Shown: positions 1-5,641, counted from the first letter of the stretch. The stretch: DNA of 5,641 nucleotides from Chitinophagia bacterium (GCA_010021705.1 RGMU01000111.1:1-5641), one strand, 5' to 3'. Notes: generated from the letters alone by a model not told the origin. Program-made: numbers and translations.

Positions 1-57
1 GCTGAAATAGCAGAAATGTTAGAGCTTAGGGAAGACGAAATAAAAGGCATTGAGTAA
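1..57 (+). CDS. C-terminal end of an unidentified protein (5' end outside window)
   Basis: The first frame is open from the window edge to a TAA at 55-57 and encodes the 18-residue tail AEIAEMLELREDEIKGIE. The stretch is charged and strongly helix-forming, and the EIAEMLEL piece is loosely reminiscent of the first helices of a helix-turn-helix. It is too short to assign a family. It is taken as the end of a real gene only because the frame is open from the edge, the composition is protein-like, and a promoter-bearing intergenic region follows directly. It could still be a chance open stretch. Confidence 0.5.
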   Translation, partial: AEIAEMLELREDEIKGIE

Positions 58-160
58 TCCGAAACTTCCCTTCCTATATTTTTCTCGTTTCCCCTAACTG
101 CACAGGTGGTTGGGCTATATGATTACTATTTGTAGATACATAAAAAACACAACACAATAC

Positions 161-188
161 TTGCCTTCGTTAAGCGGTATTATATTTG
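161..188 (+). promoter_or_regulatory. Bacteroidota-type promoter upstream of the secreted-protein gene
   Basis: TTG at 161-163, a 17-base spacer, then TATATTTG at 181-188. This matches the TTG-N17-23-TAnnTTTG consensus of the primary sigma factor of Bacteroidota, with all six fixed positions of the -7 box present. Transcription would start a few bases after 188, leaving a leader of roughly 35 bases before ATG 231. The rest of 58-230 shows nothing convincing: there is a weak 6-bp stem at 93-114 that lacks a following T-run. Confidence 0.65.
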
Positions 189-230
189 TATTTTTGTATA
201 TAATATTATAGCCTTGCGCAGGGCGCATTT

Positions 231-2468
231 ATGAAATATTGGTTATTGGCATTTATGGGGGTTATGGGTTGGGCAGGGCTGCCTTTGGCTACGTGGGCAC
301 AGCCCCGCTTGCTTTTGCTGCGCAACAAAATGGAGGTGCACCCTTACCAAGCTGCCGGCTACTTATCGCCCATTCCGTTTAAACGGGCATTTTTCCATGA
401 CGATAAAATAGCCAAAGAAGTGCGCCGCGCAGACCTTAAAGACGGCACTGCCGATGGCAAAATTACGTTTTTCAGAGACACCACCCAAAGCCTACCCCTT
501 ACCAAAGCCATAATAAAAGGTAGCAAGCTGTTAGAAATAATTATAGAAAACATGCCATGCCATGACCGCGATAGCATAGCCGACAACCAAGAGCGTATCC
601 GGTGCTTAACCGCCCTTTACAATGCCCTTAACCAATATAACACCGACAAAAAGCCCGACCCTAATTATTACATTAAATTGTTCAACAACTTAAAAGACTT
701 TGTGATAGCGCGAAATGAAGATAAACTATGGAGTTTTTGTATTAAAAATGCTAATATTTACACCATAGAAAATGGTAAAACCCTCTTTGACGGGCACGCC
801 CCCGAAAGGGCATATACCTACAGCCGTATGATAAAAGAAGAGCCGGAGCTAATGCTAAAGCAGCTTGTAGAATTTGCCACCGACACCTTTGCCTATACCC
901 TGATAGCCGACAAAGCCCTCCGCAACCCCGAATATGTGTTTGAACTTGCCACAGCGGGTAATAAAGTGATTAGCAAGGCTGTTAAACGCACTCCGCACCC
1001 TTTTGTAAAAATGATTGTAAAAATAGCCGACAGTGCCAATGCACCCTTAAAAGCATTTTCATTTTTAGGCAGTCTTTATCGCAATGAAACCACCTTAAAC
1101 ACTGTTAATACCATAACCGATAGCCCCTCTTTATACCTTAAATACCTTATTGCGCTAAGAAAAGCGAAAGAACCCATTGCCCCCGATACCTACAACAAAG
1201 AACTGCAACTACGCTCCCTAAAGTTTGTAAGAGAAATAAACAGCCTACACGACACCACCGACACCGTCAGGTTTGCCACCCTGCAATGCTTTACACCCCA
1301 AGAGCTTTATTACATTATGGTGTTGGGCGAAGAAGAAATATACACCAGCAGCTTTTTAGGCACGTTTAAGCGCATGATGGGCAAAATGCAACCTCAAACA
1401 GGTAGTGAGTTTTTAGACAGCCTACACCACGACTATTTTAGAATCTTCCTAAAATTGTGTGCCGGCTACAACACCCTATCTGCCTTTTTGGCTACCATGC
1501 CCGACAAAGACCGCGTAGCCCTCATCACCCGCTTTATGGCAAACCTGCAAGCCGGTAAAGAAGACTCTCCCGAAGAAGCTGTAGATGTGGCAGACGCATT
1601 GGGCAGCATAAACGACACCACGCTGTTAATTTTCTTAAAGCAAAAAATAGCCGAAAACTACATCATTGCCGACAGCCTAAACAGCAAAAAAGGACGCGTG
1701 ATATATGCCCTGCTTGACCGCATGATAACCCTCCCCCAACCAGACTCCGTATATGCCCGCCTTACCAAGCCCAACCTGCTGCTGCCCAACATTAAAGAAA
1801 TGTATTACGGCGCACTGATGAACGATTCGGGTATGATATACCAACAAGTATTTTTCTTTGGCGATGAAGACGGGCAGCACAGCTACGAACATTTTTTAGA
1901 CAACTTTAAGAACGACCCTAATTGGCAAATCAACAATTCTAACAAATATTGGACAAGCATAACCGCCAAAAAGCCCCATAAAATAACTATATATGCCAAC
2001 AATCCCCTCCCCGAACCCGAAGATGACGAGGCTATTGCGCGCCTGTGTAAATTCCTTGCCGATACCGGCATTGTGCCTACCATTGTTATACATCGCGGGC
2101 ACAGCTACCACCTCCCCCTAACGCTTACCCACCTGCAAAGCAAAAACCGCATTGTGATATTAGGCTCTTGCGGGGGCTACCAAAACCTCACTACCGTAAT
2201 AGGCAAAGCACCCGATGCCCAAATAGTTTCTTCTAAGCAAACCGGCACTATGGGCGTAAACGATGAAATTTTGCGCTTCCTAAACCGCTGCCTGCTTAAT
2301 GGCGAAGACATTAAATGGGCTGATATGTGGCACAACTTAGAAATAGAGTTTAACAAAAAGCAAAACCTGTTTCAAAAGGATAAATTTACAGACTACGTTC
2401 CCCCCCACAAAAACTTGGGTGCCCTTTTCATAAAAGCCTACCGCAACAGTATGAACGCCCCGGAGTAA
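231..2468 (+). CDS. Secreted protein of unknown function with a caspase/gingipain-like (clan CD) C-terminal region
   Basis: This encodes 745 residues. Residues 1-23 look like a Sec signal peptide: MKYW, a hydrophobic core LLAFMGVMGWAGLPLA, then TWA before Q24, so the product is probably periplasmic or exported. Residues about 90-520 are mostly helical with no family I can name. From about 535 the pattern becomes alternating strands and helices: strand QVFFFGDEDG (539-548), strand HKITIYANNPL (583-593), a helix, strand TIVIHRGHSYH (617-627), a short helix, strand NRIVILGSCGGY (639-650), strand AQIVSSKQTGT (663-673), helix to about 690. A His at the end of one strand and a Cys at the end of the next is the clan CD cysteine peptidase layout; the candidate dyad is H621 or H624 with C647. 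Peptidase activity is inference, and the His-Cys spacing (23-26) is shorter than in most caspases. No type IX secretion C-terminal domain or lipobox is visible. ATG 231 is preferred because it follows the promoter and gives the signal peptide directly. No strong ribosome binding site is seen. Confidence 0.88.
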   Translation: MKYWLLAFMGVMGWAGLPLATWAQPRLLLLRNKMEVHPYQAAGYLSPIPFKRAFFHDDKIAKEVRRADLKDGTADGKITFFRDTTQSLPLTKAIIKGSKLLEIIIENMPCHDRDSIADNQERIRCLTALYNALNQYNTDKKPDPNYYIKLFNNLKDFVIARNEDKLWSFCIKNANIYTIENGKTLFDGHAPERAYTYSRMIKEEPELMLKQLVEFATDTFAYTLIADKALRNPEYVFELATAGNKVISKAVKRTPHPFVKMIVKIADSANAPLKAFSFLGSLYRNETTLNTVNTITDSPSLYLKYLIALRKAKEPIAPDTYNKELQLRSLKFVREINSLHDTTDTVRFATLQCFTPQELYYIMVLGEEEIYTSSFLGTFKRMMGKMQPQTGSEFLDSLHHDYFRIFLKLCAGYNTLSAFLATMPDKDRVALITRFMANLQAGKEDSPEEAVDVADALGSINDTTLLIFLKQKIAENYIIADSLNSKKGRVIYALLDRMITLPQPDSVYARLTKPNLLLPNIKEMYYGALMNDSGMIYQQVFFFGDEDGQHSYEHFLDNFKNDPNWQINNSNKYWTSITAKKPHKITIYANNPLPEPEDDEAIARLCKFLADTGIVPTIVIHRGHSYHLPLTLTHLQSKNRIVILGSCGGYQNLTTVIGKAPDAQIVSSKQTGTMGVNDEILRFLNRCLLNGEDIKWADMWHNLEIEFNKKQNLFQKDKFTDYVPPHKNLGALFIKAYRNSMNAPE

Positions 2469-2488
2469 CACAATCCCTACCCACCCAC

Positions 2489-2502
2489 CATAACCAATAT
2501 TT
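2489..2502 (+). repeat. 14-bp direct repeat, copy 1 (upstream of CBS-like gene)
   Basis: CATAACCAATATTT occurs here and again at 3915-3928. Both copies sit just upstream of a following reading frame, here before the CBS-like gene. An exact 14-mer shared twice within 5.6 kb is mildly unexpected by chance. Function unknown. Confidence 0.4.
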
Positions 2503-2505
2503 GCC

Positions 2506-2513
2506 TACATTTG
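2506..2513 (+). promoter_or_regulatory. TAnnTTTG -7 box upstream of the cystathionine beta-synthase-like gene
   Basis: TACATTTG matches the Bacteroidota -7 consensus TAnnTTTG and lies 35 bases before ATG 2549, the usual leader length. It falls inside the longer reading frame that begins at TTG 2501, so it argues for the ATG start. No good TTG -33 element lies 17-23 bases upstream (that stretch is C-rich), which makes the promoter call tentative. Confidence 0.4.
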
Positions 2514-2548
2514 CGCTCAAAAATCAGATAGCATTAAACTGTTACATT

Positions 2549-3919
2549 ATGCCACACCGCGTTTATGATAATATACTGCAAACCATAGGCAACACTCCTT
2601 TAGTAAAGCTACATAGAGTGGTGGCTTCGCTACCATGCCCTGTATATGCCAAAGTGGAAACCTTTAACCCCGGCAACAGCATTAAAGACCGCATGGCACT
2701 TAAAATGCTGGAAGTAGCAGAACAAGAAGGTAAAATTAAGCCCGGAGGCACCATCATAGAAGGTACAAGCGGCAACACCGGCATGGGGCTGGCACTTGCA
2801 GCCATTATAAAGGGCTATAAGTGCATTTTTGCCACTACCGACAAGCAAAGCAAAGAAAAAGCAGACATCCTTAAAGCGCATGGCGCACAAGTGATAGTAT
2901 GCCCCACAGACGTAGAACCCGAAGACCCGCGCAGTTACTATCAAGTAGCGCGCAGGCTGCAAACCGAAATACCCAACTCATGGTACGTGAACCAATACGA
3001 CAATCTTGCCAACCGCCTGGCGCATTATGAGCAAACGGGTCCTGAAATTTGGCAACAAACCGAAGGCAAAGTAACCCACCTTGTGGTAGCATCAGGCACG
3101 GGGGGCACTATTGTGGGCACGGGTAAATACCTCAAAGAGCAAAACCCCAATGTGCAGGTATGGGCAATAGACAGCTATGGTAGTTTGTTAAAAAAATGGT
3201 TTGATACCGGAGAATTAGATATGAACGAGGTGCACCCTTATATATCTGAAGGCTTTGGCGAAGACTTTTTACCCCAAAACTATGACCGCACAGCCATAGA
3301 CCACTTTGAAAAAGTAACCGATAAAGCAGGTGCCGTAATGGCAAGGCGCATAACTAAGGAAGAAGGCATTTTTGTGGGCTATTCTGCCGGTTCGGTAATA
3401 GCGGGGCTAAATCAGCTAAAAGACCGCCTAAAACCTACCGACCTTGTGGTGGTGGTGTTCCACGACCACGGCAGCCGCTATGTGGCTAAGGTGTATAACG
3501 ATGAATGGATGCTTGACAGGGGATTTTTGGAAGTGCAAACCGTTCGCGAACTGCTTAGCGCACTTGGCAGAAGACGCTTAGTTACCCTAAACGAGACCGA
3601 CACCATTGCCAAAGCTATGGAAACCATGAAAAAGTATGACATTGAGCAAATACCCGTGAAAGACCCCGCAGGGGAAATTACCGGCACTATATCGCAGTCT
3701 GGGCTGTTCAACAAAATGATAGCCGGCAATCTGCAAAAAGAACAACCTATATCTGCCATTGCCGAACCACCGCTACACATAGTGGACTTAGAATGCCCCG
3801 TAGATAGGCTATCTGCCGTAATTACCAAAGAAACAGCCGCAGCATTAGTACGAGACGAAAGCGGGCAATACCACATCCTTACCCAGTATGACCTACTCAA
3901 TGCCCTTGCCAAAGCATAA
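2549..3919 (+). CDS. Cystathionine beta-synthase-like PLP enzyme with C-terminal CBS-domain pair
   Basis: This encodes 456 residues from ATG 2549. It is a fold-type II PLP enzyme expected to condense serine (or an activated serine) with homocysteine or sulfide in the cytoplasm, giving cystathionine or cysteine. Visible landmarks are the ILQTIGNTPLVKL opening (residues 9-21), NPGNSIKDR with PLP lysine K46, substrate loop TSGNTG (73-78), phosphate loop GTGGT (183-187), and YSAGS (278-282). HDHGSRYVAKVYNDEWML (305-322) resembles eukaryotic CBS more than plain cysteine synthase. Residues about 331-456 form two CBS motifs (Bateman domain) that in relatives bind adenosyl ligands. The heme-binding N-terminal extension of animal CBS is absent. 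An in-frame TTG at 2501 would add 16 residues, but they precede the family's normal start and overlap a likely -7 box. The gene lies 80 bases after the secreted-protein gene, with its own probable promoter. CBS versus O-acetylserine-dependent cysteine synthase cannot be settled from sequence alone. Confidence 0.93.
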   Translation: MPHRVYDNILQTIGNTPLVKLHRVVASLPCPVYAKVETFNPGNSIKDRMALKMLEVAEQEGKIKPGGTIIEGTSGNTGMGLALAAIIKGYKCIFATTDKQSKEKADILKAHGAQVIVCPTDVEPEDPRSYYQVARRLQTEIPNSWYVNQYDNLANRLAHYEQTGPEIWQQTEGKVTHLVVASGTGGTIVGTGKYLKEQNPNVQVWAIDSYGSLLKKWFDTGELDMNEVHPYISEGFGEDFLPQNYDRTAIDHFEKVTDKAGAVMARRITKEEGIFVGYSAGSVIAGLNQLKDRLKPTDLVVVVFHDHGSRYVAKVYNDEWMLDRGFLEVQTVRELLSALGRRRLVTLNETDTIAKAMETMKKYDIEQIPVKDPAGEITGTISQSGLFNKMIAGNLQKEQPISAIAEPPLHIVDLECPVDRLSAVITKETAAALVRDESGQYHILTQYDLLNALAKA

Positions 3920-3928
3920 CCAATATTT
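3915..3928 (+). repeat. 14-bp direct repeat, copy 2 (at the CBS-like stop codon)
   Basis: This is the second exact copy of CATAACCAATATTT. It overlaps the TAA (3917-3919) of the CBS-like gene and precedes the small beta-sandwich-like frame. Together with copy 1 it brackets the CBS-like gene almost exactly, which could reflect a past duplication or insertion boundary, a shared regulatory site, or chance. Confidence 0.4.
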
Positions 3929-3943
3929 AATGATAAAATAGCG

Positions 3944-4243
3944 GTGCTGTTGGGTCATCATTACCATATATGTAAAATTGTGTTTACCTTTATTGCGGTT
4001 TTTATAAGTAGCATATTTTACACCGATGCCACCGGCAAATACGAAACCAACCGCCTCCCCGATGGCGACTATTCAGTCCACTTTGTATATCCCAATGCTA
4101 AATACCTCACCGTAAGCGGCATCAAAATGAAAACCACCCTCATTACCCTCAACCTCAAAGCCGACCAACCCGAATCCGACACCACCGCCACTTACGATGC
4201 CCTCATGCCCAAAGTAGAACCACCAAAGGGGGTGAAGAAGTAG
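3944..4243 (+). pseudogene. Fragment resembling the second half of a carboxypeptidase regulatory-like beta-sandwich
   Basis: The open frame of 99 codons has no ATG before mid-frame; the earliest options are GTG 3944 and GTG 3980. From about residue 28 it reads TDATGKYETNRLPDGDYSVHF, matching the common T-DA-GKY...LPxGxYxVxF half of the carboxypeptidase regulatory-like (prealbumin-like) domain that is widespread in exported Bacteroidota proteins. The usual first half, with its G-V-V-DA-G-P-pattern strands, is missing. In its place is a hydrophobic stretch KIVFTFIAVFISSIFY (11-26) that might act as a signal or membrane anchor, or may be translated noncoding DNA. The frame is the same as the CBS-like gene's, separated from it only by that gene's TAA. 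The C-terminal 25 residues are Pro, Asp, Thr and Lys rich. A decayed duplicate or truncated gene seems more likely than an intact small secreted protein, but the latter is possible. Confidence 0.45.
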
Positions 4244-4279
4244 GGGGGAAACTACTTAAATTATTTCTATTATAGCAAT

Positions 4280-5371
4280 ATGGTGCTAACAAAACTTTCT
4301 TATAGTTCTAATCGCAGAGAATTAAAGGACATAGAACTTGAGAAACTAAATCTTATAGTTGGTAAAAATGCTACCGGCAAGTCAACCATACTTGCCATAA
4401 TTGATGCATTGGCTGAGTTTATAACTCAAAAAAGAAAAATAGAGGTAGCTACAAGCTGGGACTTAGAATTTACGAATAATGCTAATCAAAATGTAAGATA
4501 CAAATTCAATACTACTCTTAATGGAGATACTAAAGATTTTGGGGTATCATCTCTGGTACCTTATGAGCAGATATTTGTAAATAATGAAGAGGTAGTAAAG
4601 CGAACAAATGCCGGTGAGGCTCAAATTAAAAACAATAATACGAAAGGGTTTGAGGTTATCAATCCACCGGAGGATAACTTAATATTGCATTCTGTTAGGG
4701 ACGTTAATAAATATCCCTATTTGGAAGATTTAGTACGATGGGCAAAAAATGCTTATCTCTTTCAATTTAGCAATATCACAAACAAAGAACAAAATCCATT
4801 ACAGAATAATATCATTGCTGATCGTGTTGTACCTTCTTTATTCCCAATGTTAGATGAGGGAAATAAGGAAAGTTTAATTAAAGATTTTAATGCTACCGGT
4901 TACAGTATTTCATCAATAGTAGCAGAGGAAACGTATGACAACATGTTCATATTATACATTAAAGAAGAAGGGATTAAAAGTAAAATAGAGCACTACAACC
5001 TATCGCAAGGCATGTATCGCAATCTGTCTTTGCTTATTTTTATAGAATACCTGATTAGCCATAAAAAGCCGGGTATGATACTGATTGATGATTTTTGTGA
5101 GGGTTTGGACTATGAAAGAGCACAAAAATTAGGCAAATTGGTGTTTAGCAAATGTAAAGAAGCAGATATTCAGCTGATAGCAACATCAAACGACACCTTT
5201 TTGATGGACAGCATTGAGCTTGATTATATGAATATCATAACCCGGACTGGTAATGAAATACGCACAATCAACCGCAGGAATCATCCTAAGTTATTTGAAG
5301 ATTTTGAGTTTACCGGACTGTCCAATTTTGACTTTTTTTCCTCAAATTTTATAAAAAAAAAGTGGGCATGA
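4280..5371 (+). CDS. ABC/SMC-type AAA ATPase (OLD / AAA_15 / AAA_21-like), probable defence-module ATPase
   Basis: This encodes 363 residues, starting at ATG 4280, 36 bases after the preceding frame. Walker A is GKNATGKST (28-36) after an N-terminal strand NLIVGKN. An ABC-like signature YNLSQG lies at 239-244. Walker B is MILIDDFCEGLD (266-277), with D270-D271 where most relatives have Asp-Glu, and the GLD part serves as D-loop. The position of the usual switch His is Asn in LIATSND (299-305). The end, FEFTGLSNFDFF (342-353), looks like a family-specific tail. Small ATPases of this type partner with a nuclease or effector; here the next gene begins within this one's stop codon (ATGA) and carries a TOPRIM-like motif. 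No TAnnTTTG promoter is visible in the 36-base gap, so the promoter may lie inside the upstream frame. The gene is visibly more AT-rich than the genes to its left, consistent with horizontal acquisition. Cytoplasmic; DNA or nucleotide sensing is inferred from relatives. Confidence 0.85.
   Translation: MVLTKLSYSSNRRELKDIELEKLNLIVGKNATGKSTILAIIDALAEFITQKRKIEVATSWDLEFTNNANQNVRYKFNTTLNGDTKDFGVSSLVPYEQIFVNNEEVVKRTNAGEAQIKNNNTKGFEVINPPEDNLILHSVRDVNKYPYLEDLVRWAKNAYLFQFSNITNKEQNPLQNNIIADRVVPSLFPMLDEGNKESLIKDFNATGYSISSIVAEETYDNMFILYIKEEGIKSKIEHYNLSQGMYRNLSLLIFIEYLISHKKPGMILIDDFCEGLDYERAQKLGKLVFSKCKEADIQLIATSNDTFLMDSIELDYMNIITRTGNEIRTINRRNHPKLFEDFEFTGLSNFDFFSSNFIKKKWA
5353..5362 (+). other. A9 tract with A AAA AAG slippery heptamer at the ATPase 3' end
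   Basis: Nine consecutive A (5353-5361) followed by G. In the ATPase frame the codons are AAA AAA AAG TGG GCA TGA, so A AAA AAG at 5356-5362 is phased as in the dnaX programmed -1 site. A -1 shift enters the downstream TOPRIM-like frame with no intervening stop. The only nearby stem (5384-5403, GTTTG with CAAAC plus weak pairs) begins about 21 bases away, farther than usual stimulators. The same tract could also vary in length by replication slippage. Confidence 0.4.
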
Positions 5372-5598
5372 TTAAAATAAGCTTGTTTGTTGAAGGGCAA
5401 ACAGAACTTATATTTATGCGGGAATACCTTCTTAAAATGTATGAATATCAAGGCATTGCCCTTAAATGTTATACTTTGAAAAATGATACCCTGGTGGACG
5501 CTGAATATGACTATCTTAATGACGATGCAGATTATTATTTTCAAATCATTAATGTTGGTAATGATAATTCTGTATTAACAGTATTATTGAAAGTATAA
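5368..5598 (+). CDS. N-terminal part of a TOPRIM/DUF4276-like protein, apparently frameshifted
   Basis: ATG 5368 overlaps the ATPase TGA as ATGA, implying translational coupling; a GTG at 5362 is a weaker alternative. The 76 residues start MIKISLFVEGQTE, the strand plus acidic VEGQTE motif (E9, E13) seen at the start of DUF4276 and related TOPRIM-fold nuclease-like proteins. A second strand, YYFQIINVGNDNSV (56-69), supplies a candidate metal-binding Asp, D66. TOPRIM partners of such ATPases are normally well over 150 residues, so a stop at 5596-5598 is premature. From about 5577 the -1 frame continues with SIIESISPFVP and then Asn and Asp codons, which reads as the natural continuation. A single missing base near TTAAC (5575-5579) would explain this. 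Alternatives are true inactivation, a sequencing error, or recoding. As the nuclease-like half, it would act with the ATPase in a two-gene module. Confidence 0.65.
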   Translation: MIKISLFVEGQTELIFMREYLLKMYEYQGIALKCYTLKNDTLVDAEYDYLNDDADYYFQIINVGNDNSVLTVLLKV

Positions 5599-5641
5599 GC
5601 CCTTTTGTTCCTAATAATAATAATAATGATGATGATGATGA
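5580..5641 (+). other. Probable frame-shifted continuation of the TOPRIM-like protein (runs off window)
   Basis: This frame is open from 5568 (after a TAA at 5565-5567) to the window end. From AGT 5580 it encodes SIIESISPFVP, then five Asn and four Asp codons. There is no start codon of its own close to the beginning, and it fits as the amphipathic helix that should follow the Asp-bearing strand of the TOPRIM-like protein. It is annotated separately because a one-base shift separates it from the 5368-5598 frame. Confidence 0.5.
5612..5641 (+). repeat. Trinucleotide tract (TAA)5(TGA)5 at the window edge
   Basis: There are ten uninterrupted trinucleotides differing only at the middle base between the two blocks. 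In the continued TOPRIM frame it reads Asn5-Asp4. In another frame it is Ile4-Met5 (tandem ATG codons). In the third it is ten consecutive stops. The right boundary of the repeat is outside the window. Confidence 0.9.

Noticed and set aside
93..114. Stem-loop CCTAAC / GTTGGG with a 10-base loop, a possible terminator of the first gene
   Set aside because: Only six pairs including one G-T wobble, and no T-run follows on either strand.
2469..2548. Terminator between the secreted-protein and CBS-like genes
   Set aside because: The 80-base gap is C-rich then AT-rich with no stem followed by a T-run.
3478..3912. Long minus-strand open frame (144 codons) antisense to the CBS-like gene
   Set aside because: It is a shadow of a strongly supported coding gene on the + strand, with no recognisable protein pattern.
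3930..3941. ATG at 3930 as a start for the small frame
   Set aside because: It is in another frame and meets TAG after three codons.
3950..3980. Possible promoter TTG-N20-TAAAATTG upstream of the small beta-sandwich frame
   Set aside because: The -7 box has one mismatch (ATTG for TTTG), it would lie downstream of one candidate start and overlap the other, and AT-rich intergenic DNA gives such matches easily.
5384..5403. Hairpin downstream of the slippery A-tract as a frameshift stimulator
   Set aside because: About 21 bases from the slippery site and stabilised partly by G-T pairs; normal stimulators start 5-9 bases away.

Overview
The window looks like a chromosomal or accessory segment of a Bacteroidota bacterium. 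The first gene has a TTG-N17-TAtaTTTG promoter of the kind used by that phylum, a TAcaTTTG element precedes the second, and no gene start has a clear Shine-Dalgarno sequence. The proteins also read as Bacteroidota-like. All supported genes are on the + strand. I see no rRNA, tRNA, CRISPR array, transposase or convincing terminator.

Left part (1-4243), moderate GC with many GCC, ACC and CCC codons: the last 18 codons of an unidentified gene (1-57); a 173-bp intergenic region with a good promoter; a 745-residue secreted protein of unknown function whose C-terminal quarter resembles a caspase/gingipain-like (clan CD) fold with a His and a Cys in the right order (231-2468); a cystathionine beta-synthase-like PLP enzyme with a C-terminal Bateman (CBS-pair) domain, better started at ATG 2549 than at the in-frame TTG 2501 (2549-3919); and a small ORF without an ATG that looks like the broken second half of a carboxypeptidase regulatory-like beta-sandwich (3944-4243).

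Right part (4280-5641), clearly more AT-rich: a 363-residue ABC/SMC-type AAA ATPase of the OLD/AAA_15/AAA_21 kind (4280-5371), overlapping by ATGA the start of a protein opening with a TOPRIM/DUF4276-like VEGQTE motif (5368 onward). ATPase plus TOPRIM nuclease pairs are the architecture of OLD, PARIS-type and RloAB-like anti-phage modules, so this is the most likely defence-type island here. It is cut by the window end.

Two frame-related oddities sit in that module. A run of nine A contains a correctly phased A AAA AAG slippery heptamer just before the ATPase stop, and a -1 shift there would fuse the ATPase to the TOPRIM protein. The TOPRIM frame then closes early at 5598, while the -1 frame continues it plausibly to the window end. 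A (TAA)5(TGA)5 trinucleotide tract closes the window and reads as Asn5-Asp4 in that continued frame.
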